Assembly (NCBI RefSeq): GCF_019393635.1
Contig: NC_057865.1
Coordinates: 302,727,885 to 302,791,884, forward strand
Direction of reading: 5' to 3'
DNA length: 64,000 bases
From: Dromiciops gliroides
Taxonomy: Eukaryota > Chordata > Mammalia > Microbiotheria > Microbiotheriidae
Program-made: the position numbers and the translations under genes
Shown here: positions 11,570 to 28,866 of the stretch, piece by piece
Numbering within the stretch: position 1 is the stretch's first letter
How the letters are laid out: the number at the start of each line of letters is the position of its first letter
Notes under the pieces: generated by a model
Databases searched by the model: none
What the model was told of the DNA's origin: nothing
Seen by the model: the letters and a program-made list of their open reading frames with translations, nothing else

Positions 11570-12387
11570 AGGGGTGAGATAGAGGAACAGTATATGTACA
11601 GCATAGAACAAAGAGTCAAACACAAATTTTTCAATTCAACAAATGTTTATTAAACGTTGACCTGATGATTTCAGTTTCCTTTGGAGAGCAGTCCCACTGC
11701 TACCTTGATTTTTATTGTATCTTTGGATCAACTGGCATATCCAGGCCCACCAGCCATGAGCATAAGCTGATGTGAAAGAGATCATTCAAATTCTGCAGAC
11801 ACTCCCTAAGTCTGGTCCTCTCTGCCTAACTCTCAAACCAAATGTGTCTCAGCCATGGGATTGAGCAGTTGCAATACAAGGGCTTCTACATAGGTTTTAG
11901 TCTTGCAATACCATAGCTTTATCACAGGAGGGGGGAAAGGTAGGGTGGTGTAATAGGCAGGGCACAGGAAAACAGAATAGAGAGGAATCTAAGGATGGGC
12001 TACTTGGGTTCAATACGGCTTTCCTTCAGGTTCTGGAATCTGCTCTATTTTAAGCTTTTAATTATGATGGAATCCATTGGTTAATGATAACAAGTATATT
12101 TTTTGCCAAAAATAACAGATTTTACTATTAAGTAAACTTGTTCATCAATTTATGATAACATAATCAGGGTCACCCTGATTATACAAAGTTATGAAGAGTT
12201 ACAGAAAATCGGGGGTCATGGGTTATACCAGCTCCTTCATCCAGATCATGACCTGAGATTCACCTGTGATGAATGACTTACAGATCCTTTTTTCCTTTCC
12301 TTGGCATCCTCTACTTCCTTCTGATAAAGGAAGAGTATCCTTCCCTTAATCACTCACAATTACAGGATTTCTTTTCACTCTGAATTC
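11570..12387. other. Non-coding stretch downstream of the first zinc-finger gene
   Basis: No gene recognised. On the minus strand it would be 3' untranslated or downstream sequence. An AATAAA on that strand lies near 11645-11650, but its use cannot be judged. Confidence 0.4.
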
Positions 12388-13016
12388 TCTGCTATAGAGA
12401 GGTGGATAGTGAAGCCTCTCCACTTCCATTGCAACCAAAAGGATCTCACTCCATGATGCAGCTGGTGATGTGCAATAAGAGTTATCCTCAGGTCAAAGTC
12501 TTTCCCATAGGATTTTTATGCAAAAGGCTGATTTCCCAAGTAAATCTTAAGATGCTTCATGAGGAATGAGCAGCTACTGAAAGCCTTTTCACAGTCATTG
12601 CACTAAAAGGGCTTTCGGGGGGGGGGCAGCTAGGTGGCACAGTGGCTAAAGCACCAGTCCTGGAATCAGGAAGACTTGAGTTCAAATCCGACCTCAAACA
12701 CTTGACACTTACTAGCTGTGTGACCCTGGGCAAGTAACTTAATCCTCATTGCCCTGCAAAAAAAGGCGGGGGGGGGGGGCGGCTTTCTTCCAATATGAAT
12801 TAGTTGATGGCTCCTACATTAGGAATTTGTGATGAAGGCTTTTCTACAACAATTATATTTATATTATTTTTTTTCAGTGTGAATTTTCTAGTATTCTGTA
12901 AAGATTTCCTTCTGCTTGTAGGATTTCTCACATTCAATGTATTCTTCTCTCTGGCTTCTCTCTGGCAGGAGTTCTCTGATGTGTGGAAAGATTACCATAG
13001 TGACTAATGTCATCCC
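12388..13016 (-). pseudogene. Decayed C2H2 fingers beyond the stop of the first zinc-finger gene
   Basis: Reading the minus strand past the stop at 13017, finger remnants continue. Near 12850-12780 there is NCCRKAFITNS, an internal stop and then HQLIHIGRKP. Near 12610-12540 there is CNDCEKAFSSCSFLMKH, with the last zinc-binding His replaced. Near 12500-12440 a poorer copy reads FDLRITLIAHHQLHHG. A SINE at 12618-12780 splits the series. The finger array was evidently once longer and lost its end by an acquired stop. Confidence 0.75.
12618..12780 (+). mobile_element. MAR1/WSINE-type SINE
   Basis: Complete head and core with 'TTGACACTTACTAGCTGTGTGACC' and a G-rich end. GGCTTTC on both sides is a probable short target-site duplication. 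It interrupts the fossil fingers. Confidence 0.85.
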
Positions 13017-19680
<6,664 letters not shown>

Positions 19681-19904
19681 AGTAATGAGGCGAGATCCTA
19701 TTCCTCAATGTCTCAGGCAGACAATGGGGACTCGTTTCATCACTGCTCCTGCTTGCTCTGACAAGAGGGCCCATAGTGAGCCCTAAGAACATCACACGCT
19801 ATTCTCCAACCTTCCCCCCAAACACATAGCAACTGAAATTCACATCCCAGGAGTGAAATGGAAATTCTACCCATTATGGCAATTACAGAAAATTTTGTGA
19901 TCAG

Positions 19905-20095
19905 ATGACTGGGCAGAGGGTGGCAGCTCTGAAGTTATCAGAAGCCATGAAGTCCAACCCCCTCCTTTTACAAATGAGGAAACTGAGGCCCATTGAGAGG
20001 ATGTGACTGGCCAGGGGTGGGCCTTGAACCCACATCTCCCTGACTCCAAGTCTGGGGCTGTGCCCACTGCACCACACTGCCTCCTCCTGGATATC
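19905..20095 (-). mobile_element. MIR-like SINE, reverse
   Basis: 'TTTTACAAATGAGGAAACTGAGGCCC' and 'GGGCCTTGAACCCACATCTCC' identify an old MIR-type copy. Confidence 0.7.
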
Positions 20096-20140
20096 AACTC
20101 CTGCTCTGAACAGATTCATCCCTAAAAAGACACATCCCAG

Positions 20141-20288
20141 GGGCAGCTAGGGGGCGCAGTGGATAAAGCACCAGCCCTGGATTCAGGAGGACCTGAGTTC
20201 AAATGTGACCTCTGACACTTGACACTTACTAGCTGTGTGTCCCTGGGCAAGTCACTTAATCCCAATTACCTCACAAAAAAAAAAAAGG
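20141..20288 (+). mobile_element. MAR1/WSINE-type SINE
   Basis: Bounded by CACATCCCAG on both sides (20130 and 20289), with an A tail. Confidence 0.9.
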
Positions 20289-20334
20289 CACATCCCAGAG
20301 TTCCAGCAATACTGTTTGATGCAGAAGTGTGAAT

Positions 20335-20640
20335 AACTTAGCTATTCTCAGCAATACAACGATCCAAGACAATCTCAAAGCCTTCTGATGAAGCCGACTG
20401 TCCCCCTCCAGAGAAAGAACTGATATCGATTGAACCCAGACTGACACAAGCTATTTTTCATTTTCTTTTATTTGAGTCTTCTTGTAGAAAATAACTAATA
20501 TGGCAATGTTTTACATAATTATATATGTATAACCTATATATGATTGCTTACCCCCTCAGGGAGGGGGCAGGGGAGGAAGGGAGGGAGGGATAGAATTTGG
20601 ACCTCAAAACTTTAAAAATGTTGAAAAAAATCTTTTTAAA
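20335..20640 (+). mobile_element. Marsupial LINE 3'-end family (probably L1-type)
   Basis: Shares a long stretch with 46312-46620 and, in part, 8540-8690: 'CTCAGCAATACAACGATCCAAGACAAT', 'CCTCCAGAGAAAGAA', 'GATTGCTTACC...CTCAGGGAGG', and an end in 'CTCAAAACTTTAAAAA'. Confidence 0.65.
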
Positions 20641-21134
20641 GAGAGCAAGTAAATCAAATGGAAATTTTGTTTCAAATAGGATCCTCTTCCCAGTTCTGCT
20701 GTGTGGGTGGAAATGCTCTTCTGGAGGTATTTTAAGGTCGAATTTTAAAACACAATTTTAAAGAACAGACTCAAAGGGGGTTCATAGGAGCCACAGAGAA
20801 GAGGGCACATGGGAGTGATCTACCCTCTCTCCCTTCCTTCGTCACAATGCTCAGGTTTAATGTAAGCAGAGAATAAGGAAGAAATGAGACCCAGGTTGCC
20901 TCTGCTTGCCCCTCCCCCCAGGCCTCTCCACACTTCTAAAAGTCCTGAATCACAGCTTGTGTTCCCAGCACCTCAGCCACACCAATTCTGCACAGAGATG
21001 AAACCCACAAACGAGAGCTGCGCTGAACACCCGGCCTGTCTATACCACCTGCAGCTTCTGCCTCACTTAGCCCTACTACCTACGAAACCTAGGGTTAAAT
21101 CCACACTTCTCCCTCTCCTAAGGGGTGGAGTTTT

Positions 21135-21385
21135 CGGGGAATGTACAGTGGATAGAGTCCTGAGCCTGGAGTCAGAAAGACCTGAGTTCAAATCCAATCT
21201 CAGACACTTACTAGCTATGTGACCCTGGGCAGGTCACTTTACCGCAGTCTCATTTGTAAAAGAAAAGCCATTATAGCACCTACCTCTGGATTGCACAGGG
21301 TTGCAGGGAGCAAGAGTTAACATTTGTAAATCACTTCGCACAGTGTCTGGCGCTTAGTAGGCGCCTAATAAATGTTTTTTTTTCC
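21135..21385 (+). mobile_element. MIR/Ther1-like CORE-SINE with L2-like tail
   Basis: 'TGAGTTCAAATCCAATCTCAGACACTTACTAGC' then 'GCGCTTAGTAGGCGCCTAATAAATG' at the end. Nearly full length. Confidence 0.75.
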
Positions 21386-21449
21386 TTCCCTTTCCCAAAA
21401 CCTAGGGCTCCTGCTCCACTCCTGAGGCCAAAGGGAAATGTCCCCCTCA

Positions 21450-22680
21450 CCTGGCCGGATGACGCCCAGGTTCTGGTCTGTCGAGTGACCATCTCTCCTC
21501 CGATGGGTTGGGGGAGGAGGGTGGACTGGAGAAAGAGAAGCAAGGTAAGAGGCCCAGGCCCTGCCCCGCTACCCCCAGTACCCTCAGGGCTGCTTCCAGC
21601 AAACCATGCCTCTCCCCCCAGGACCCTCTCCCATGCACTTGGTCACTCTACTCCCCGCCAACCCCCATACGGATATATTCCCAAGGGTCCCCCACCCCAA
21701 CCCCGCCCAGGTCTGGATCCTCCGTCTCCCAACCCCTAAGGAGGTACATTCTGAAGTCCCTGGTCCCGGGACCCTCCCTTTTCCCCCGGGCTCTCTCCGC
21801 CTTTCCCGACCCCCTCCTCCGAGAGCGCCAAGCGAAGATCAAGCCTCTCACTCCGTATCGAGCTGGATGCCTGGGGTCCACACCCACCCCGACTCGAGGC
21901 CGAGATCATTCCTCCTTCCCCCTCCCTCTCCCCCGCCCCGAGGAATTCTGGGTAGCGGAGACTGGAGGGGTGAGGGAAAGGCTTAACCCGTGCGCACGCG
22001 TTCACGCCCTTTAACGAAAAGGGAAACTGAGGTCCCCTTCCTCACACATCCTCCCTTGATCGTTGCGGCCACAGAAACCCAGGCTCCTGTTCGAGTCTCA
22101 GTTTTTCTGCGGGCTCAGGGGATGATCCTGGGTTGGGAGGTCCCCAGGAGGGTCTGCGTGAGGGCGGCCCTGGGTTCAAATAGTGATTCTGACCATGGGC
22201 CGCGTCCCTTCACCTCGGAGAGCCTCAGTTTCCTTCGCTGTCAAAGGAAGGGGGTCAGACTGGGAAGCCTCTGAGGCCCAGCTCTAAATTCCTTCTTCTC
22301 GGCGAACCTCAGTTTCCTTGTCTGTAGTAATACGCAACACCCACTACTTACCCTGGTGGAAGGTCCGGGGGCCCAAACAGAGGTGCCAATGGGGCGGAGG
22401 CCCTCGGGTCAAAGGGATCCCTCCCCCCGGTCGCAGCCCCTTCCTGACCCCATCCCCCTGGGATCCAAACCTGTGTCCTCCGGAGCCTAGACTGCCGAGC
22501 CCAGCCGGCTCTAGAACCCTTCATCACTACCAGAGTCCTGGGAGCCTAGGGGATGGGAGGGGAAAGTCGCCGCACTGAAACTGATCACCCGGCAGCACGC
22601 TGATTGGCTGGTGGACGCCGAGGGCCCGCCCCTATTGGGCGAGCTTCAGCTCTGCAGAAACTGGGTTAGGGTCCCCGCCT
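21450..22680 (-). promoter_or_regulatory. CpG-rich promoter zone of KRAB-ZNF 1
   Basis: A GC- and CpG-rich block stands upstream of the start exon. Near its right end are two inverted CCAAT boxes (ATTGG at 22603-22607 and 22634-22638) and a GC box (CCCGCCCC, 22624-22632). At 21943-21957 'GAATTCTGGGTAGCG' resembles the ZNF143-type ACTACCCAGAATTC motif, and 'GTGCGCACGCG' at about 21991 resembles an NRF-1 site. Minus-strand donor signals (GG/GTAAGTAG at 22351; CAG/GTGAGG at 21450) suggest alternative untranslated first exons splicing to the start exon. The exact start of transcription is not visible, and divergent transcription is possible. Confidence 0.6.
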
Positions 22681-23373
22681 GCAGCGCATCCTGAGCTCCG
22701 GGTCTGGGGTCAGGGTTTCTAACGATTGACAGAATGGCCCAGGGGTGGCCAAGACCGCGGAGGCGTCGCCCACCAACTGTGCTACCGGCATTTGGAGGAG
22801 CTCCCAGTGCCAGAGGGCCTCCAAGGTGGCACTCCCTGCATGACCGAAGGATGCCACGGTCAATCACTGACCCCCGGAGCCTGGGCTGCCATCCCTCCTC
22901 TCCCCTGTGCCCCTGCACAAAGTGTTAGGCTTTTAGGTTACATCTGGATCCCCATTCAAGGACAAGCTGCTTGCCCCGGGTGACGTAAAGTGTCCGACAG
23001 CACATCCCCCACTTATCTGTTCGGCTACAGCCTAGCTAAGCTGTCACTAGGAAATCCAGGACATTCAGCTGGAGCTATGCCCCTGGGTCCCCTGGAGAGC
23101 TGCCTCTACTCCCATACCCCCTGGAATCTATGAAAGGAAGAAACTCGCCAAGGAGTCCTGGAGCAAAATTGCAGCAGCAGCAGCAGCAACAGCAACAACA
23201 ACACAGAAACAAAAACAACTACCCCCTATCTCTACGCAGAAATATTCCTCTACTCCCACCACCACCCCCGCCCCCATCCCCAGCCTTCCCTAGAGAAGCA
23301 AGGCCGAGGAATTGCTTTAAGGGGTCACGGAAACACGGACATTTGTTTTCCCTCTCAGTAATAGGTCACCTAG
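22681..23373. other. No gene seen; short CAG-rich stretch
   Basis: Unique-looking sequence upstream of the promoter. A short (CAG/CAA)n run at about 23170-23215 is the only repeat. Confidence 0.4.
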
Positions 23374-23540
23374 AACAGAGCTTCTTAAACTTTTCCCACT
23401 CGCGACCCTTTTTTGCCCAAGAAATTTTTTCACGATCCCAGGTATACAGGTATATAAAATAGGTATACATTACATGACCTTTTATCGTTGCCAAATTTTT
23501 CGGCATCCCCCACTTTTAGTTACAGCTTAAGATGCTTTGA
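23374..23540. mobile_element. Short hAT-like non-autonomous DNA transposon remnant
   Basis: The ends are inverted copies: CAGAGCTTCTTAAACT at the left and AGCTTAAGATGCTTTG at the right. The left arm contains 'CCACTCGCGACCC'. Eight-base flanks ACCTAGAA and ATCTAGGG are similar enough to be a decayed duplication, as hAT elements make. Confidence 0.5.
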
Positions 23541-23799
23541 TCTAGGGAAGAAGAAAGGGAAACCCATTTCGTTTAGGCTTCCAGATAGAGGTGAGACCCT
23601 TTAACTACAAAGGGGAAGAGAGGCCAAACCCCGGATGGATTTAGCGCTGACCAAAAGCCACCCACCGTCGCACAAGCCTACCACAGGGTCAGATTTCCTC
23701 CACTGTAGGAGAGGTCTCAGGATTCGAAGGCATAATTGTGACCCCAGGCCAGGTTCCCTCTCCACCTGCAACACCCTGCCTTCATCGGGGAATGACTGT

Positions 23800-23992
23800 C
23801 TTCCTTCCTTCCTTCCTTCCTTCCTTCCTTCCTTCCTTCCTTCCTTCCTTCCTTCCTTCCTTCCTTCCTTCCTTCCTTCCTTCCTTCCTTCCTTCCTTCC
23901 TTCCTTCCTTCCTTCCTTCCTTCCTTCCTTCCTTCCTTCCTTCCTTCCTTCCTTCCTTCCTTCCTTCCTTCCTTCCTTCCTTTCCTTTCCTT
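23800..23992 (+). repeat. (TTCC)n microsatellite
   Basis: About 185 bases of nearly pure TTCC ending in TTTCC/TTTTC variants, directly against the A-tail side of the SINE that starts at 24012. It probably grew from that SINE's tail. Confidence 0.97.
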
Positions 23993-24011
23993 TTCTTTTT
24001 CTTTTCTTTTT

Positions 24012-24138
24012 TTGGGGGGAATGAGGGTTAAGTGACTTGCCCAAGGTCACACAGCTGGTAAGTGTCAAATGTCTGAGGTCGAATTTGAACTCAAGTCCTC
24101 CTGACGCCAGGGCCGGTGCTGCACCACCTAGCTGTCCT
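24012..24138 (-). mobile_element. MAR1/WSINE-type SINE
   Basis: Reverse copy from 'GAATGAGGGTTAAGTGACTTGCCC' to 'CACCTAGCTGTCC', with the TTCC microsatellite at its tail. Confidence 0.87.
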
Positions 24139-24331
24139 GACTGTCTTTCGCAATCTATTTTCTTAGATTCTGACTCGGGGCAGGACTGCTGGATTTGGGA
24201 TCGATTAAAGAGCCTGGTGTTTCGTGCGTAATTACCACTGTCTTCCACCCGAAATTCTTGGGGAAATGACTTTGACCGACTAAGTCATGTTGACTTTTAT
24301 AAATATCGAAATTAAAAATAAAGGACATATA

Positions 24332-24494
24332 AGGGGGCATCTAGGTGGCGCAGTGGATAAAGCACCGGCCTTGTATTCAGGAGGACCTGAGTTCAAATAC
24401 AGCCTCAGACATTTGACATTTACTAGCTGTGTGACACTGGGCAAGTCATTTAACCCTCATTGCCCCACAAATAAATAAACAAACAAATAAATAA
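24332..24494 (+). mobile_element. MAR1/WSINE-type SINE
   Basis: Duplication AATAAAGGACATAT on both sides (24317 and 24490), with an (AAAT/AAAC)n tail. Confidence 0.9.
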
Positions 24495-24905
24495 AGGACA
24501 TATGAAGAAAGAAGCTATCTGCATCCTGGGAAAGAATTGATCAATAGAAGTAGGTATAGAATAACTTTACACGCACAACTGTTTGTGTGTAATGGTAGTT
24601 ACTTCTAGGGCAGGGTGGGTGGAAGGAAGCAAAAAAGAGAAATGTATCTATTATCTATTTAGAAGGAATGGCAAGTTGCATGTAATTTGTAGTTTCATGT
24701 TCAATTATCTTTTTTATTATACCATGTTATGGAAGTGCTTGTTTTATTCCATAAATTTTAAAATGTTCAGTTTTTAAAAATAACAACATGTGACTTGTGT
24801 AAGCCAGTGATTGTTGGTAAAAATGGTCTTTAGGACCAAGGGTTGGATTGTGCTCATTGTAAACTTTCTAGTGTTTGAAGCAATAATTATAATGATAGGC
24901 CTCCA

Positions 24906-25060
24906 GGGGTAGCTAGGTGGTACAGTGGATAAAGCACTGGCCCTGGATTCAGGAGGATCTGAGTTCAAATCCAGCCTCAGACACTTGACACTTAGTAGCT
25001 GTGTGACCCTGGGCAAGTCACTTAACCCCAATTGCCTCCCCCTCCCCCCCAAAAAAAGAT
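24906..25060 (+). mobile_element. MAR1/WSINE-type SINE
   Basis: Complete head and core. AATGATAGG occurs before and after it. Confidence 0.88.
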
Positions 25061-25149
25061 TGAATGATAATGATAGGACTCCCTTTGGGGCTTTTCTGCT
25101 ATTAACTGTGTCCTGCAAATGAGGTTCCGTTTTTGACAGGATGATGCTT

Positions 25150-25382
25150 CGGACCTCCTATTGTTGTTCAGTCATGTCCAACTCTTTGTGATCCCATTTC
25201 AGGTATTCTTGGCAGATACAGGAGTGGTTTGCCTTTTCCTTCTCCAGATCATTTAAGAGATGAGGAAACTGAGGGAAACTGTGGGAAGTGCTAGTAAGTG
25301 TCTAAGGTCGGATTTGAACTCAAATGAGTCTTCCTCACTCTAGGCTGGCACTCCATCCACTAAGCCACCTTCTAGCTGCTCT
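25150..25382 (-). mobile_element. Composite SINE with BovB/RTE-like 3' end
   Basis: Begins with 'TTGTTGTTCAGTCATGTCCAACTCTTTGTGATCCCATTT', which matches the 3' end of BovB/RTE LINEs read in reverse. It then carries a CORE-SINE-like body ('GATGAGGAAACTGAGG', 'GGTCGGATTTGAACTCA'). Second copy at 28632-28866. Confidence 0.7.
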
Positions 25383-25389
25383 TTGCTAA

Positions 25390-25985
25390 ATGTGCAATAG
25401 TTATCTAAAAAATGTACATGCCTTAATTTAAACATACTTTATTTCTTTAAAAAATGTTAACCATTAAATGAGCTTTAGCAAGACAATCCTTTTACCAGTG
25501 GAGGATCCTCTTCCATGTTGATGGCTGCTGACACTTTCTTAAAATAAGGCAACAATAACTTTGCTGAATCAATCGACTCTTCCATTCACTTGAACCCTCA
25601 CAGGGATCCTTAATTGGCCTAAGTGCAATATCACTGTGTCTCTGGGAATAAATAGAGAGGCCTGAGGCAGGAAGAGCAGGTTGGTGGAGCAATCAGAACA
25701 CACACAGCATTTATCCATTAAGTTTGATGCCTGCTATGGGCACAGTTTGTGGGGCCTCCAAACAATATCAACAGTAACATCAAAGGCTGCTGACACCGTG
25801 ACAGCATAATCACAACAAAGTTTGAAATACTGAGAGAATTACCAAACTGGAACAAAGGCACAATGTGAGCACACGCTGTTGGGGAAAGGGCACTGATAGA
25901 CACAGACCTTCAGTTTGCAAAAAATGCAGCCTCTGCAAAGGGCAATAAAAAGAGTCTTGCCTGGAGTCTGCTTGGGGTCTCTTCC
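25390..25985. other. No gene or named repeat
   Basis: AT-rich unique-looking sequence without a credible exon. Confidence 0.35.
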
Positions 25986-26085
25986 CTCCCCTTCCCTCAT
26001 TAGACTGGGAGCTCCTGCTGGGCTGAAGCTCTGTATTCCTGACATCCCAGAGGTACTTAATAAATGCTCATTGACTGACAGTGTT
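25985..26085 (+). mobile_element. L2/L3-type LINE 3' fragment
   Basis: 'TTAGACTGGGAGCTCC' and 'GTACTTAATAAATGCTCATTGACTGAC' are the family's terminal motifs. Confidence 0.7.
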
Positions 26086-26319
26086 TACTGACATTGAGTA
26101 CTAGGCAGTTACCCCTGCTTCACAAGCTAGAAATCAACCTGGATTCACTATCCCCCGCCCCTCCATGTCCATCTCACCTCTGCAATATTGCTCCAAAGTG
26201 CCCCCTTCTCTCCTCTGACACTGTTCCCACCCAAGTGCAGGCCCAGATTCTCACAACGGTGGGGGGGGGTAGGGGTAGAGCTGCCTCCTGTCTTCCTAAG
26301 TTCAGGTCACCCCCTACTC

Positions 26320-26820
26320 AACAAACTCCAGTGGCTCCCTATTAACTCAGCTCAAATACGAAATCTTCTGTTTGGCATTCGAAGCCCTTCCTAACCAGCT
26401 CCAACTACCTTTCTAGCCTTCTTACACCTCACTCCCACTTCCTGCTTTTCCATCCAGGGACACTGGTCTCCTGCCAGTTCTACAAACAAGACCCTCCATC
26501 TCTGGGCTCTGGAGATTTTTCCTGGCTGGCCCTTATGCCTGGAATGCTCCCCCTCCTTTTCTACTGACCACCCTTCAAGTCTCCACTAAAATCCCATTGT
26601 CTACAGGAAGCCTTTTCCAACCCCTCTTCATTCTAGCCCCACTTTTTAATTATTTCCTATTTATTCCGGCCATAGCTTGTTTCTACATATTTATTTGCTG
26701 TTGTCTCCTCCATCAGATCGTGAGCCCCTTGAAAGCTGGGGCTGTCTTTGGCTTCTTTTTGAATCCCCAGCATTTAACACATAGTAAGCACTTCATAAAT
26801 GTTTGACAATAGACTGACTG
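26320..26820 (+). mobile_element. L3/CR1-type LINE 3' end
   Basis: Aligns by eye along most of its length with 57970-58505: 'CTCCAGTGGCTCCCTATTA', 'ATGCCTGGAATGCTCCCCCTCC', 'TCTACAGGAAGCCTTTTCC', 'TTTGAATCCCCAGCATTTAACACATAGTAAG'. Confidence 0.75.
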
Positions 26821-27039
26821 ATAGTTATTGGACAAGATCCAAAACCTTTGGGTTTGGGGAAAACCCTTTGTTTCAAACCTCTTCCTTTCCCCCCTCTTAA
26901 ACCCATGAGAATCTCTCCAGGAGAGAAGGTTCAAATGGCAGGAAAAGAGAAATCCTTCAATGGTTGCTTCCCCATCCCCTGTGGTCACCAAATGGACAAG
27001 CCTGATTGGACCAAACCCTAGGAGTAAAACAATATTAGG

Positions 27040-27059
27040 AAAGTGTGAGTGTGAGTGTG

Positions 27060-27106
<47 letters not shown>
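27040..27106 (+). repeat. (GTGTGA)n/(GT)n microsatellite
   Basis: Four GTGTGA-type units then about 19 GT dinucleotides. Confidence 0.95.
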
Positions 27107-27108
<2 letters not shown>

Positions 27109-28356
27109 CAGTTCAGCCCAGCTCAGCACAGACTGAAAATCAAAGGAGGCAGAAAAGACATCTCATCGGGGTGCTTCCTGCCCCTGTGTCTATGATCCAA
27201 GGACCCTTGGAGCACCTCTCTCTTGGGGTTGCCTGGAGAAAAGTTCTCGGTCACCAGTCATGTCCCAATGAAAGTGGGTGACATCTTGTTTGTCAATGAG
27301 ATATCGATGAGAAGTATCCCCTAGGTGTTGGTGATGTGAGGCTGGAGCTCAGAAACTGAGCTGTGAGTCACCTGCCTAGAATGGACACTGATGAGGCCAC
27401 CAGGAAAGAATGAACACAGCAGCCACAGTTAGGGGGTACGATATGGAGTCAGAAAGGCAGGGGGACAACTGGGGAGAGCCGAGTTCAGGAGAGGTGGGTG
27501 GCATCTGCTGACCTCCCTGCCAGGCTCCTTACCATTTCTCCTGCCCACCAGCTCTGTTTCACAGCTAGGCCATTGCTGGGGGCAGGGGTGAAAACACCCA
27601 GCTCCCACTCAGTGACCTGGCTCCAGGTTTCCTCTTGCATCTCTATTATCTTCAGCCCACTCTCAAGTGAGCTTCTAGTCTCTGATTTGAGGACATACCT
27701 AAAAGGGAAGTGGGGTCAGGCCTTTGGGTGGCTGGGTGTGCCCTACACTGTTGAGATGACTCTCTTTAATCAGTGCCCTAGGTGGGGAAAACCCAAAACT
27801 TGTCGGGGGAAGAGGAGGGAAAGTTCTGGGGTCAGGTAGGGAGGGGCAGAAGTGACCACCCCCTCCCCCTCTGGAGAGAGCAGAAAGCAGCCCAGCCAGG
27901 GGCTGAGGAGGAGGTAGTGAGTTGCCTGTGTGGGACTGAAGAAAACAGGTGTCTCTGGGTTTCTCCAGCCAGGTGAAGGGGCTCCTCGATCAAACAGATG
28001 GCAAAGAAGGAAAGTCCAGCTCCTGCCGAGGTGCCCCACTCGCCCTCAGGTCTCCCGCTGACTCTGCTCAGCACCTGGAGATGGACAGCACCCAGGATGA
28101 GCTCCCTGTGGAGGACAAGAGGGCTCAAGTCTCCAAGGAGAGGGATAGAACAGAGGAGGGAAGCAGCTAATTGTGGTGGAGCATAGGCACACATGTGCTC
28201 TACCTGGGTACTCTGGACGAGGGAACTGATCAGGGCTCTTTGAGATCACAGGAAGAGGAGGGCTCTCCATTCAACCTTGAGCCTGATTGAGACCAGGCTC
28301 TGTGGGGAGGAGCCCCTGGTCCCAGGCCCTGGGCTTGGTTAGAAAGGGGAAGGGGG
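27107..28356. other. No convincing gene
   Basis: GC-moderate sequence with several short open frames on both strands. None shows a known domain, splice pairs in phase or conserved motifs. Confidence 0.35.
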
Positions 28357-28513
28357 GGGCAGCTAGATGGCGCAGTGGATAGAGCACCGGCCCTGGAGTC
28401 AGGAGTACCTGAGTTCAAATCCAGCCTCAGACACTTAACACTTACTAGCTGTGTGACCCTGGGCAAGTCACTTAACCCCAATTGCCTCACCAAAAAAAAA
28501 ACAAAAAAAAAAA
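28357..28513 (+). mobile_element. MAR1/WSINE-type SINE
   Basis: Bounded by GAAAGGGGAAGGGG on both sides. Confidence 0.9.
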
Positions 28514-28631
28514 GGAAAGGGGAAGGGGCCATAGGCCTGGCCTAGCCGGCCCAGGGAGACAGGGAGCAATTCTGTGATTAATTGAGAGTCAATTTTCAAA
28601 TAAATTGTTCCCTTTAACTTTAACCTGTGAC

Positions 28632-28866
28632 TTTGTTGTTCTTATTCAGTTATTTCAGTCATGACCCCATCTGGGGATTTCTTGGCAGAGATACTGGAGT
28701 GCTTCGCCATATTCTTCTCCAGTTCATTTGACAGACGAGGAAAATGAGAAAACAGGGTGAAGTGACTTTCCCGGGGTCACACAGCTAGAAAATGTCTGAG
28801 GCCAGATTTGAACTTATGAAGTTGAGTCTTCCTGACTCCAGGCCCAGCGCTCTATGCACTGCCCAG
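28632..28866 (-). mobile_element. Composite SINE with BovB/RTE-like 3' end
   Basis: Same design as 25150-25382: 'TTGTTGTTCTTATTCAGTTATTTCAGTCATGACCCCATCTGGGG', then 'GGGTCACACAGCTAG' and 'CTTCCTGACTCCAGG'. Confidence 0.7.

Larger units (their letters stand above)
7850..11570 (+). mobile_element. Decayed L1, ORF2 region, carrying three SINEs
   Basis: Pieces of L1 ORF2 occur in order on the plus strand. Endonuclease-like sequence lies around 7930-8160 (ILKIYAPSC...ILVGDPNSSFSELD). Reverse-transcriptase sequence lies around 9500-10190 ('CCAGGGCCAGATGGATTCAC', 'GATGCAGAAAAAGCTTTTGAC', and a FADD-like site now reading FAGDM). The C-terminal domain lies around 11000-11560 ('CCATTTGATCCAGAAATACC'). 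Many stops and frameshifts make it inactive. SINEs sit at about 8382, 9090 and 10400. Confidence 0.85.

Noticed and set aside
23601-24248. A frame with a long KEGR repeat
   Set aside because: Translation of the TTCC microsatellite and a SINE, not a protein.
27498-27839. A 113-codon plus-strand frame
   Set aside because: No domain, no repeat of amino-acid pattern and no in-phase partner exons.
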